Below, piece by piece: positions 11,271-21,996 of a DNA stretch of 64,000 nt (position 1 is its first letter; each line of letters starts with the position of its first letter). Where the stretch lies: assembly GCF_022539665.2 (NCBI RefSeq), contig NC_081336.1, positions 1,302,001 to 1,366,000 on the forward strand. Direction: 5' to 3'. A model generated the notes under the pieces. The model worked only from the letters and a program-made list of their open reading frames with translations, did not search any database and was not told the origin of the DNA. The position numbers were made by a program, and so were the translations under genes. This DNA is from Daphnia carinata. Its lineage: Eukaryota > Arthropoda > Branchiopoda > Diplostraca > Daphniidae.

Positions 11271-12459
11271 ATGGACAACTGGCTTGATTTAATGAGAGTA
11301 TTGCATGTATGTGTTTTGCTTCTTAGTTTTTCAACCAGTGCCTTTACAACTGAAGACAAACAACAACAATTAACTGAAGGTTATGTAAGTCTATTCAATT
11401 TTCTGATTAACCAGTTCTTGCTACAACTACATTTGGTCAACTCTTGTATGATTTAGCTTCAACTCAAGGAAACCATGGAAAGCTTGTTAGCTAAAGTAGC
11501 TCAACTTGAAACGAAAAACGCAGAACTCGAGACAAACATCCAACATGACGTAAGTCGCCATTTGTTATAATATTCGTCTTGCACTATTTGATTAAACTAT
11601 TTTATTTCAGTACAAACTTAGGCAAGCATTGGCAAGTAGAGTGTACGAACTAGAAGCCAACGTATCGCAACTAGAAACCACAACGAAAAAGCTACAGTCA
11701 CTTGTTAGTTCCTCGCAAAGGGAGCATCCTTTACCAACCATTAGTCCCGCCGTGGATTCCACCGGTTCTGGCGTAGAGGACGTAGCTCTAATGCCCACAT
11801 CCTGTAGAGATCTTCGACGACTCGGACATGTCTTGAACGGACTCTATTCCGTCGTAGGAGTAACCATGATCGAAACAGTTTTCTGCGACTTTGCAAAACT
11901 TCCTGACGATGCTGGTACAAATGATTAGATTTGTTTTCATTTGACACTAGCTGATAAATTGATTTTACCAGGCTTCCAGAAGTGGATTGGCTACACTGAC
12001 GTCAAGTCGATGCCAACTTATTTCTACGTTCAGAGGGACTATGGTTTCTCAACCGTTGGGATTCCTATTCCGTTTCATCTTGAAAGACTCAACACAGGAA
12101 ACGCCATGAATTTAACATCGGGAATATTCACGGCCCCACGACAAGGAATTTATTTCTTCTCTTTTTCCGGAGTAGCGTACTTTCCAGCGTCATACTCCTA
12201 TGTTTATTTAGGAGTTGGACTTTACATGAACGGCGATCTAATTGGATTGGGTTGGTTCGAACAGGCTTATGTTGACATGCATCAGTACAGCCCGTTAAGT
12301 CTTCAATCGACTCTCAACTTGCAACCGGGAGATGAAGTCTGGTTGCAAATTTACGGATTGTCATCAGGAGTACTTCTTTCTGATGGCACTGGCCATTACA
12401 CGGATTTCACCGGCTGGATGCTGGAGGAAGACATTTCTCAGTCGTTGTCAACATACTGA
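11271..12459 (+). CDS. Secreted C1q-domain protein with coiled coil
   Basis: Four exons join in phase: 11271-11384, 11457-11549, 11611-11914 and 11972-12459 (332 aa). There is an N-terminal signal peptide (VLHVCVLLLSFSTSAF), then heptad-rich coiled coil (LLAKVAQLETKNAELET, VYELEANVSQLETTTKKL), a Ser/Pro linker, and a small Cys module SCRDLRRLGHVLNGLYSVVG...IETVFCDF resembling the fibrinogen/collagen-type start seen in crustacean C1q proteins. The C-terminal C1q domain begins at PIPFHLERLN and includes GIFTAPRQGIYFFSFSGVA, LGVGLYMNGDLIG, LSLQSTLNLQPGDEVWLQI and FTGWMLEED. Such proteins trimerise and often act as pattern-recognition lectins; the ligand here is unknown. The ATG at 11271 is used; the in-frame extension to 11241 has no ATG. 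Confidence 0.9.
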
Positions 12460-14475
12460 CGTAGCTGTTACCAATCCCTGGATCTCAGTACTACAGCTGC
12501 TAAATGTTGGTAAAATGTGTAATACTATGCCTTCATTATTCCAAGCAAAAGAAAAAATGATAACGAAGACGGGCTTAATTAGCTTCCTGTAGCTGCAATC
12601 ATTTTTTATTTTATTGGATGAATTTTCCTAACTTCATTTAATTATTGCCGTTGAATTTCTATATCCCATAGTTCAACAAATAGCATAACGGCAATAAGTA
12701 AAGCCTAACGTATCATATTGATAAGCAGTTCTTGGTAAAGCGAAGAATGATTACTTGTGGGCGTAGGTTGGTCGTGGAATGATGATGTCATTCTACGTCA
12801 GTATTGTTCTATCAGGTCTGCAATATAGTGACCTCACCTTGTTTTGTGTAAAACACAGCATAAACACATCAGTGTTGTTGCTAAAGTCTTTTATATGTCC
12901 CACGCATTTGTTAATGCGAAGTACCATATGGTAAACATTAACAAGAGGGTCGTTCTCTTTCCATCGTATACGAAAAAACATGAGTTATTGAAACTAGCAG
13001 CACAAGAATCAAGTTGTCAAAAGTAGTTTGGTGCTTTGACAGTTAATCATAATCCTGACTATTACATGGTAGGATTTAAGCCCAGACATTTTTACACTTG
13101 ATTTGAAATGCAAAAGCGTTTGTTATAGCCAAATGCTTCGTGATTGCCACTCGAATTCAGTGCATCATTAAACATGAGCGGATAACATCTTGATTCAAAT
13201 TTGACAGTGAAACCTGTGCGTTGCAAAATGTTAAATTAGTCGTTAAAGAAACCGTTGGCCACGAGGCAAATAACCGTCGTATTAGAGAGGTCCCTAGGTA
13301 TGCGTTATTTGTTACTTACCCTCATAATCATTACGGGCAGTTATCAAATGCTTGAGAAATGCAGTTGAGCTCATGCGATAACAGCTCGAATTGTTTGAAC
13401 AAATACTGGTTTCGATTCAACCTTTGAAAAATAAAGTGATAACCTATAGAACAAGGGCAAGTATGTCTCCTCTATTTCTCCTCTGATAAAAAGCTAGTAA
13501 AACGATGTTAAAGTTATTTTTGTTATGTTATCACTAATCGATTTATGTAACCCATCTTTATATTCAAATTTTAAATTCTATGCATTTATGAACTCACCGT
13601 TGATTGTTCCAAGGCCAACAACCTGGATAAATAGTTATGCTATTGTATTCTTCAACTTAACCCATCCCAAGTCCCTTATTATCCAGGTAAAGGTGCCCTC
13701 CCTCTTCATCCATAGCTGTGACGGATGGAAAATGGACCAATCCTGTAAAAGGAAAATGGAATTCCTCTATAGTGGGGTGATGAAGTTCCCCACGGTTATA
13801 TCCGCCCCATATCCATTGCTGGTGATTGGTGCAAGACTGCAAAGTCGAACGGAAAGGAAGCGAAGGCTATCGAAGACGAAACGTTTCTCTGTACATGGAG
13901 GTAAATTGGAACTGATTTGATGTCATTGTTTTTAATCTCCTTGGGGAACCCTATTGAGTTTAAGAATCATATGATATTTTCTTAATGGTTTATTTTATAG
14001 GTAATAGGCAATGAAATAAGACATGATTACCAAAAACAATAGGAAGCTTCATTGAATCGCAGTGGGCGGAGTCGGGCATTTCCATATGAAGCAACAGGTC
14101 CGTCATATTCGATTCTGGTTGCTGAAGCAGAGCCTTTCTTCTGGTTGATTAACCTTTGCCTCTAGTTCTTTTTCAGATTGTTGCAGTTCAATGGAAAGAA
14201 GGGCTTTTGATGAGCTTGCCTTCCAGCAACCGTAAACGAAAGACACGCCAAAAAAATGCAGTGCCATTTGAATCTCTTCTTTGGTTACAATTTCACCGAA
14301 TTTTTTACTGGTCCCTGTTTTTGAACTGGTAACTATGCATCGCAGTTTGCGATACGCTTACTCACGTACGATAAAGAGTGCTTACTACGTGTAAATCCCA
14401 TTATCTTTTTAGGACTCTATCCCCGAACAAGCTAAAACCAAACATGGGGAAAACAACAACAGATAAAGCGAAATA
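12460..14475. other. Gene-poor intergenic region
   Basis: About 2 kb without a supportable gene. Short minus-strand open stretches at 13657-13842 (with VHFPSVTAMDEEGGHLYL) and about 14107-14330 (SIELQQSEKELEAKVNQ) could be eroded exons, but I could not join them into a model or assign a family. The plus-strand ORF at 13525-13920 overlaps these and has no recognisable domain. Confidence 0.3.
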
Positions 14476-16386
14476 ATGCAAAGCCTACGTATCTCTTTAA
14501 CATCAACCTCTTTCGCAACAATTCGAACCGGTGAGTTGTGTTTTTCCTTTCTACTATCTGTATGCATCTCAAGAATTATCAACAATTGGCCACGTGAGGG
14601 GCAAAACCCCTGTTCTGTGGTCAACAAAATGCCAGACATTTCGAATCGCAGTATAAACCTACGCAGCGAAATTCATATTGCTACATGGTACGACATAAAA
14701 GATTTGAAAAAAAAGAAGAAACAAAGTGGTCAATTTATGAAGGTTTATCGCACGCCACTCATCCTACTTATTTAGATAGGGCCTTAGATTGGACCTTGGC
14801 GTCCAAAAACAGCCTTTCTTTTGTTATATTAGAGCCAATAAGAGCAACTAGAAACGAATATCTGTGTACTTTTCGTTAACGGCATAATGAATCGAATCAT
14901 ACCACTGTTGATGCGAAAGTGCTAACCAACTGAATTTGATGATGAGGCGGCATAGCAATTCATACTTTCAGTTATTCGTAATGCTAATTTGTCGTTGCCG
15001 AAATCTATTAAGAGTTATTATAGCGTGTACTATTCACGTATCAGCACTTACATCCTATCTCGCTTTTAAATGCTTTTATGGCCATGGCAACCGATTTCCC
15101 TACTAAATAATTCCATCTGTTTTACTGCACGTCTGAAATTTTTACAGTTCTAACCATTAACGGAAGGGAATGTAAACTTAGACGGGAAAGAAACGGATGC
15201 TATGAAGCAATATCCCAGCTGGAGCGTGACGAAGATGACCTTTTAAATAACACTCTTCAATTGTTGGACTGTCGTATATGCGAAATTCTTCAGGAAAGGA
15301 CAAATTCAACTGGCGACGAGAAATTGGTGAGTAACAAATTCAGTTGTAGCTAACAAGATTTAGATGTTACATGTATCATTTCAAGAGATCTATCGATGGT
15401 AAACAGCCTCTGCTTTAAAACGTGGCAATGTTGCATCAATCCGTTTTTCTCCTGCCCGGTTCAGATATTAGAGCACAACAAGCTTACGTTATTTACATTT
15501 TATCTTTAGTCTGGCATTTGGGTTCGCTACGTTTTAAAAATAGCCTTTCGTTACGCAGTTGCCACGTCCTCAAACGTAAGTTGTTATCTTGTTTTATGTG
15601 GGGCAGAAAAGAATTCTTTTTAATACTTGGTAATAATTGAAAGTTTTTTTTCTCACTTCTTCAGGGAAACCATGGGTCTTGTTGAAGAACTCTTTGAAGC
15701 TCTGGAAAAGCTGGCAAAAGTTGTTTCCCACATTTTGAACGAATTCGAAAGAACGAATGGATTAATTGAAGAAATGAAAAGCTACGAACTAAAAAAAAAA
15801 CATCGCAAAAACAACTGGAACGGTTATAGGCATTGCTGGCTTGTGTCTAGTGCCGTTCACTTTCGGATGGTCTCTGGGTGCAACGGCAGCTGGAGCTAGC
15901 GTCAATTTAGTCACAGAATTTGTAGACAGCGTTGAGTCCAATGCATTCCGAGAGTGAATTAAGAAACATATGGATGCATACCAAGAACATTGCGAAGCCC
16001 ACGAAAAACTAATAAAAAGACTGGAGTCTGATATTCACGGAATAAGTTCGGCTCAGCAAATAGATGTCCAGACAGCCCTGCTCTACTGTGCACTCTCAGC
16101 CGAAGCGGACAAGCTAGACGAGAAAATGGTTAATATTAGCGACGCCGAAGTGATAAACAGAAGCGCACACATGGCGGGACTTGCCATTACACTCCAGCAA
16201 ACGGGAAAGTCCGCTTTCATTGCTACAGTAAAGGGAGTAGGAAAGGCTACTGTTCTCGTTAGAGGCTTCGTGTCTGCATACGAAGCGGTTACACTTTTCA
16301 TGGACTGGAATGGTACCCATCCCACGATTGCTGGAGCTGAAAAAGTGGTGAAAGAATTAAAAAAGAGCCCAATCTTCAATGAATAA
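14476..16386 (+). pseudogene. Apolipoprotein L-like gene with two disabling lesions
   Basis: Four exons can be joined in phase: 14476-14530, 15148-15326, a 17-nt exon 15559-15575, and 15665-16386. The encoded pattern is a helical N-terminus rich in charged residues, then a Gly/Ala-rich hydrophobic hairpin (TTGTVIGIAGLCLVPFTFGW and SLGATAAGASVN) typical of the ApoL membrane-addressing region, then long amphipathic helices. Exon 4 is broken twice. The frame shifts by one base at an A10 run (15791-15800), just before the conserved hydrophobic segment. An in-frame TGA at 15955-15957 follows LVTEFVDSVESNAFRE. Downstream, the frame is open to 16384-16386. The lesions suggest a recent pseudogene; a homopolymer read error could explain the first but not the second. 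Function in arthropods is not established; vertebrate ApoL proteins act on intracellular membranes and some are lytic. Confidence 0.7.
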
Positions 16387-17261
16387 AAAGATGGCAAATA
16401 TTAAAAAAGGTCATCAAGCCAATGTTATAAGCCTCTTTATAAATTCGGAATTAAAATGTTGTTTCAATACAGGAGTCGGCATGAAAAGTAAAACACAAGG
16501 AAATGGCGATAATTCGCAATACAATAAGATTTGGCAGAAAGATTCTGCCAATCAGGACAAGGTAGGTATAAGGGATTTGATTCAATGACACCAACAGGGA
16601 TTGGTACGTATTCGTTCTGATTAACACCTGATGCTATTTGACAGATGTAAGCGGAGAAAGTGCTGGAGGCGGAGACGAAAAGAAGCCCCAAAAACCAAAG
16701 AAAGATGATAAACCTGAAGACAAAAGGAACGAAACCAAAATCAATATTGATTCTCACACTATTCTTCCGAATGGAAGACGTTGGCGTAAGTTTTCCGCTG
16801 TTGTAAGGCCAGAGAACTTGGGTCAAGGTAGTAACACAAACAATTACGTGGCGAAAAATTGGAAAAAAAATTTGAATGTCACGGACGATTACCACGCAGG
16901 CCACATCATTGGCTGTATGTTAGGGGGCTCTGGTTCTGATGTGAACAATCTTGTCCTCATGCACAGTGGCTTTAATAACGGAAGTCTCAAATCTTTTGAG
17001 TTCCGTGCCCGTAATTTACTCAGGCATTGCCAGGAAATGAATCCCAACGCCTCCGTAGAGGCTAGAATTACGGTTTCCATAGGTTTTGCTCCTGGTGGCG
17101 ATATACCATATCATCTTTTCTATGGTGTTAAACTGGTCGTCAACGGAGTCGTAGAAAAAACGGGATATGCCGCTATTTTCATAATCAACTGTTGTGCAAA
17201 TGGTGCCCATGATGGTCCTTGTAACGGTATTCAAGAGGACTATTATTATACGGATGAATAG
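16379..17261 (+). CDS. DNA/RNA non-specific endonuclease, polymorphic-toxin type
   Basis: Two exons, 16379-16565 and 16645-17261, join in phase across a 79-bp intron (267 aa). The N-terminus is short and basic, followed by a Gly/Lys-rich linker (GGGDEKKPQKPKKDDK). The C-terminal domain carries DDYHAGHIIGCMLGGSGSDV then NNLVLMHSGFNNG, the His-containing core of the Endonuclea_NS_2 family, in which the AGH histidine acts as base and downstream Asn residues bind the metal (family knowledge). The protein ends in a Cys/Tyr-rich tail (NCCANGAHDGPC). No signal peptide is visible from this start. The ATG at 16379 overlaps the stop of the ApoL-like gene; later Mets (16391 or 16480) are possible starts. 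The closest domain relatives are bacterial toxin tips, so transfer from bacteria is likely, but the intron and eukaryotic context argue against contamination. Confidence 0.78.
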
Positions 17262-17818
17262 ATCAGCGTGGTCAGCCAAGCCTTGACTAGACATCGTGAT
17301 TAAAAAAAAAGGAAAAATGAACTTTTACTCAATAATTTTCAAGGCAAACTGATATAGTATTCTGCGTTTAAAGGACTGTTTTTGCTTTTATAGCATTTAT
17401 TGACTATCAATAGCTTTACTGCTGTTTTTAAAGTGTCATTGCGTTGATTTTTGGTGCTAGCTATTACACCAACATACAAAAATGTGACTAATTTCACTGA
17501 AGTGTGGTAACAGCTAAAAAATATACAAAGTCAAAGGGGGAAAAAATTACGCTTAACTTTCATTTCCGTGTCCAAAAATAATGTAAAAAACTGATTCCCT
17601 TTTCGATTATTGGTAGCCTGTCAAATCTTGTGTTTTTTTTTTTAAACTGGAAAATGACAACGTCATTTAGCAGACGGCGATCGTTGGTTACTTGACAGTT
17701 GACTGTGTGACAGTGTGAGTGTGACTTTTCAACTTTTCGCATCAGTTTTCATGCGCCCTTTGTAGGCGTTAAGCGACCAGAACAAGATAGTTGTAGATTT
17801 GTTGGAATTTCTATTTAC

Positions 17819-17956
17819 GTTAGCTTCTTTTTTGGCCTCGTATTGCATATAATCAATGCTATCCTTAGTAGTAATGGCAGTCTTAATCCTACAAGAAACA
17901 GCTGATTCCGAATTAAGTGTTAGAAATGAACTGTTTCTCCACGTGGCCGACACCTC
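17819..17956 (-). other. Possible isolated coding exon, unassigned
   Basis: On the minus strand a T-rich acceptor (TTTTTTTCAACAG) precedes 138 open bases (46 codons, phase 0 at both ends), ending at AAC|GTAAAT. The translation includes SSFLTLNSESAVSCRIKTAI and TKDSIDYMQYEAKK, which look like ordinary protein. I found no partner exons nearby and do not recognise the family. It may be a leftover exon of a duplicated gene, or chance. Confidence 0.3.
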
Positions 17957-18008
17957 CTGTTGAAAAAAATGAAATGTTGCTCTGTAAAAGGAAAATGTGG
18001 TGGAAAAT

Positions 18009-18046
18009 GTGACTACTTGCTTCCTTCACAGGAAGCAAGTAGTCAC
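18009..18046. repeat. Perfect 16-bp inverted repeat (hairpin)
   Basis: GTGACTACTTGCTTCC at 18009-18024 is followed by a 6-base loop and its exact reverse complement at 18031-18046. A third partial copy of the arm (GGCAAGTAGT) lies at 18072-18081. No gene is adjacent. Confidence 0.9.
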
Positions 18047-19168
18047 TTAAGAAAGCATACACTACGTTGAAGGCAAGTAGTGTTTTGAAATTATTTGTTA
18101 ATTTCCCAACAAGTTATGTTTCATCGGGGCAGTTTAATTTTCAAAAAATTATTGTGTTTTTGTAAATCTTAGGCTATAGAAAGTTGGTTTGCTGCCAATT
18201 GATTTTGGTTGTAGCCTATATCATTTTTAAATAGCCAATTGTAAAATAAGTAATGTGTGATATGATGGCATCAAATAGTGTTATTCGTTGTGTAAGTTTG
18301 CCTTTGGTTGATTCTTGGGGAAAAAGGAAGTCTTTAAGTGAGCTTGGTGTTATGTGACGGTTCGTGTACACTTCGACCCGTCTATCGCCACCGGAAGAAT
18401 TTTTTATTTATCATTATTTTTTACATTTGTTTTCGTGTTTTCCAGTTCGTCAACCTTTGGTGATTCTAGTTAGCTCCACTGCCATCAAACCTCCAGCTGT
18501 TCTTCCAAACTAGTCCCTTATACAATTTTATTTTTTAATTGCAGGTTCAAGGTTTGGGTTTGGCGGTCGTGCAAAATGACTTGTCATACGCAGTAGAAAA
18601 TGACTAATCAGGTAAGCTTTTATTTCCAAAGTAAATACTAACCAAATAAATCCAGTTCTTCTTACTAGGGATGTTTGTCAAATGTTTAGAAATTGGATCT
18701 CAAAGTCAATTAGGAAAAGGAAAAAGAGTAACAAACTTATTCCCTCTTTCCAAATTTTGCGACGATGCATCCTCTGGAAGCTTATAAAAATGACATAAGC
18801 ATTAGCCAAAATGCGGCCTGGTGTTTCTGGTACGAAGAACGGATTCATTCAGGTGGCTTGAACTTTAATGGCACTTTTGTTCAGCTGACTTTGGAATTTT
18901 CGAAAACATACAGCCATGACGAAGTACTTTCTTTCGACAACTGAAATGATGTTTGTTTTCCGTTAAATCAAGGCCCTTTACAACAAGATCATGCCAAGAT
19001 CAAAACGACATGACTAGACAAAAACTACAGAAGATTTTCAAACCAAATCTGTAAAAAATTAACTGATTAAAAAAGAATGAAACAAAAGACAACGAATTCT
19101 TTCCTGGGCGTAGTCATCAGAATCTAAAATCGATGATTACTAACATGAAACAAAGAGCTTGCTGGGAG

Positions 19169-19176
19169 TATAAAAG
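19169..19176 (+). promoter_or_regulatory. TATA box of the mucin-like gene
   Basis: TATAAAAG lies 77 bp upstream of the ATG at 19253. The spacing leaves room for a start site near 19198-19205 and a short 5' UTR. It is the clearest core promoter element in the window. Confidence 0.65.
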
Positions 19177-19252
19177 CCGCACAGTTTCATCGAATCGATA
19201 CTCACAATTCATTAGCAAACGTTCGTATACCGTGTTATCGAACGCGAAGAAA

Positions 19253-20523
19253 ATGAGATTTTCTTTTGGCCTGTTATTGGTGTTCATCACTCTATCGTCA
19301 GCCGTAACCCAAGTTATTCGCCAGCAGTTTGGATCGGGCAGAACCAACACCCTCACCACCTTTGTCACTTCCACAGCTTCCACAGCCTCAACGACAGTTG
19401 TGACGTAATATTTCTTTATTTTCTAAGACATTTTTTTTTCTTTTAGTCTTTCTCAAACATCAACCCAATACATAATTTACTTATCTAATGAATTGTTAAA
19501 ATTGGTTGATAGGACGAGGTCGGTCTGCGCATCTCTAATTGCACCGGTGGCTACAACTCCATGTCGTCGCAAGAGACAGTTCTGGAACGCTCCCCTTTTC
19601 TTCGCACTCGGCCATCAGGATGACGCTTTTCAGTTTAACCCTGTGAATCCCAGCCAAGTGCTCAGGTATGTAACATTAATGTTTTAATCTCGTCTCTAAA
19701 AATAGCCGATATTGATATTTACAGAGTTGAACCATCTGTCCTTCCCGAATATCGATACCGTCCGTCTTCGTTTGTTCGTCCGTTTGCTGTCCAGGAGCCA
19801 TTAAATTCACCGTTGGGTCTTCAACCATCGTTCGACAGGATGCCACCGGTTAGTTTCCGCGTTGCTGATCCGTTCTTTGGTGCTGTCAAATTTTCCGCAT
19901 TATCTGCTATCTACGCAAAGATTTTGAACAGCATATCGACTCCAGCTACTACGGTCACTAGGTAGAGATCCCATTTTTCTTAGGGATAAAGGAGAGATGC
20001 AATTTACTTGTAAAACAATTCCGTAATAAATTCTTTGTTATTTTGTAGGACAACAACCGTGTTCCCTACAACGATAACAAATACTTTGTTTACGGAAATC
20101 GTTACCCTGACGCTAAATCAAGCAGCTTGCGTTCCAGCAGGATTGACTATATGCCCGGCACCACCGACCACGACTTCCACCCCTGCAACCACCACCACTC
20201 CTTCAACCACCACCACTCCTTCAACCACCACCACTCCTTCAGCCACCACCACTCCTTCAGCCACCACCACCCCTTCAGCCACCACCACTCCTTCAACCAC
20301 CACCACTCCTTCAGCCACCACCACTCCTTCAGCCACCACCACTCCTTCAGCCACCACCACTCCTTCAGCCACCACCACTCCTTCAGCCACCACCACTCCT
20401 TCAGCCACCACCACTCCTTCAGCCACCACCACTCCTTCAGCCACCACCACTCCTCTCCACTCCACTCCACCAGACACTACCATACCTGCAGACACTACCA
20501 TTCCTTTACTCTCTATCTTTTGA
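19253..20523 (+). CDS. Secreted mucin-like protein with PS(A/T)TTT repeats
   Basis: Four exons join in phase: 19253-19404, 19513-19665, 19725-19961 and 20049-20523 (338 aa). A signal peptide (FGLLLVFITLSSAVT) is followed by Thr/Ser-rich sequence, a dibasic PCRRKRQFW site that looks like furin cleavage, and a central folded-looking region with FFALGHQDDAFQFNP, VEPSVLPEYRYRP and RVADPFFGAVKFSALSAIYA. Then come a Cys-containing segment (NQAACVPAGLTICPAPP), 14 tandem six-residue units of the form PS(A/T)TTT, and a short tail. The Thr repeats should be densely O-glycosylated, so a cuticle, gut-lining or mucus role is plausible. I do not recognise the central domain. The gene has its own TATA box. 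Confidence 0.8.
20197..20450 (+). repeat. 18-bp minisatellite coding for PS(A/T)TTT
   Basis: About 14 tandem copies of an 18-bp unit, CCTTCAGCCACCACCACT or the variant with AACC, inside the last exon of the mucin-like gene. Because the unit is a multiple of three and lacks stops in several frames, long open frames also appear in other frames (His-rich on plus, Trp-rich on minus); these are artefacts of the repeat. Confidence 0.95.
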
Positions 20524-21226
20524 TAAAAAGGTCAAGTAAGGATCATGATTATATTTAATTGCATGGTAGTTTGGTACTCTATTTCTAATATTTCAACTAA
20601 TCAGATTTTTTTTGCACAACACTTAAATTATGCCAGCCTGGCGAATTAATTTAACAAATAAAAATGGGGAATCCTGTAAACAAACAAATTCGAAAGTCGA
20701 CGAATTAGTTTATTGTTAGTGTGCTAAAAATTGTCAACATCAAGATATCGTAACATGGTAGAACATGCTGCACTATTTAGACCTTTTAGTTGCACATTTA
20801 AATACCCTTAATGTCTTAATTTTGATTGGCTGATTGTGATTGCAAGAGCAAACCCAAATTTGCAAATTCATTGCAAGGGCGAATCAGTTCCAATCGAGAT
20901 TGTTCCAAGAAAATGATTTAAGGTTGTCAAATATTACTAGTCGGAACTTGTCCAAATTCATGTGAAAACTAATTTTAAAAAATCGCAAACTGAGCCCAAA
21001 TCTTCAATCTACTGTTCTCCTTAGCCTTTTAAACAATGCACCATAGTTTCGAAGTAGGCTGTAAACAAAACTGTCTAAATAACCTATGATGCACATCAAC
21101 ATTGTTACGACGTCACTGCCAGTTTAAAAATAGCGCCCCGAATACGCCAGAACGGTATGGCTTAAACAAAAACACCAGCAAAGGCATCCTTAAAAGCGCA
21201 GTATTTTCCAGTCAGTTTCACTTACA
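20524..21226. other. Intergenic region
   Basis: 703 bp of AT-rich sequence between two secreted-protein genes. A TTAAAAG box at 21189-21195 and a TCAGTTTC initiator-like motif at 21213 could form the promoter of the next gene. No ORF is supported. Confidence 0.3.
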
Positions 21227-21996
21227 ATGTCGTCTAAAACTTGTAAAATGTTTTGGCTCCTTTGCCTACTGGCAAATGCATTTGAATGTTGGGGAAATGG
21301 TGAAGCTCACTGTGATTGTAAGGGATTGAATGAAGTGGTAAATGTCCATACTAACCAGCTGTCCGAGCTTGTATCCTACCAGAGGAAAACTGAAGGACTA
21401 ATCACATTGCAGGAGAAATTGACCACATTAAATTCTAAAGAACACAATAGAGGTAAAGTCTTGATAACATTTTACGTTACAAAAAAATCACCCTAAGTTT
21501 TTGTTGATTTCCAATTCCTAGATGTAACGCAGAAACTTGAAGGGATTGAACATTTTATTGCCGAATTAAAAATCCAGACGACGAAGGTAGAGGATGAGCT
21601 GGCCGAATACCGCAACATTACTCAGAAGTTGGATAGCTGGATTCAAAGATCCAACACGACGATTGCTAACGTCGTAAGAACTACCATAACTACATACGTG
21701 TTCTTTCTTTGACGCTTTTTATTTGGGGTTACCCCCCCCCCAAAAAAAAAAAGGTAAATACCACTTTACAATCAACTACTTATGCATCTGATGTGAAAAG
21801 AAAAACAACACCGACCCCGGCTATAGTTGAAGCTCGTCGGGCCGGTCCTCGACGAACTCCTGAACAGACAATCTTTGAGCAGGTGAAGTTGATGGTGGCC
21901 AATTTGACGACTGAAATGGCCGTGTTGCGTAACTACAAGCTCCCACGTCTCGAATCAAAAGTTGCCGCAATCGAGGCGAGACTTCCAGTTAACTGA
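21227..21996 (+). CDS. Small secreted coiled-coil protein, unassigned
   Basis: Three exons join in phase: 21227-21452, 21522-21673 and 21754-21996 (206 aa). The N-terminus looks like a signal peptide (MFWLLCLLANAFECWG), followed by a Cys pair (CDCKGL) and long stretches of heptad-type helix (VVNVHTNQLSELVSYQRK; FIAELKIQTTKVEDELAEY; LRNYKLPRLESKVAAIEARL). The third acceptor is unusual: a poly-C then poly-A tract (21733-21751) directly before AAG|GTA, so that junction is less certain, though phase fits. It resembles the coiled-coil half of crustacean C1q or fibrinogen-like proteins with the globular domain missing. I cannot assign a function. Confidence 0.6.

Larger units (their letters stand above)
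17262..19252. other. Intergenic region with a perfect hairpin
   Basis: Nearly 2 kb with no complete gene. It holds a 16-bp perfect hairpin at 18009-18046 and a possible isolated minus-strand exon (17819-17956), both listed separately. The rest is AT-rich with no recognisable ORF. Confidence 0.35.

Noticed and set aside
13525-13920. 131-codon plus-strand ORF
   Set aside because: No domain, no splice partners, overlaps a better-looking minus stretch; treated as chance.
20147-20501. Long minus-strand Trp/Lys and Val/Gly ORFs
   Set aside because: They exist only because the 18-bp repeat lacks stops in those frames.
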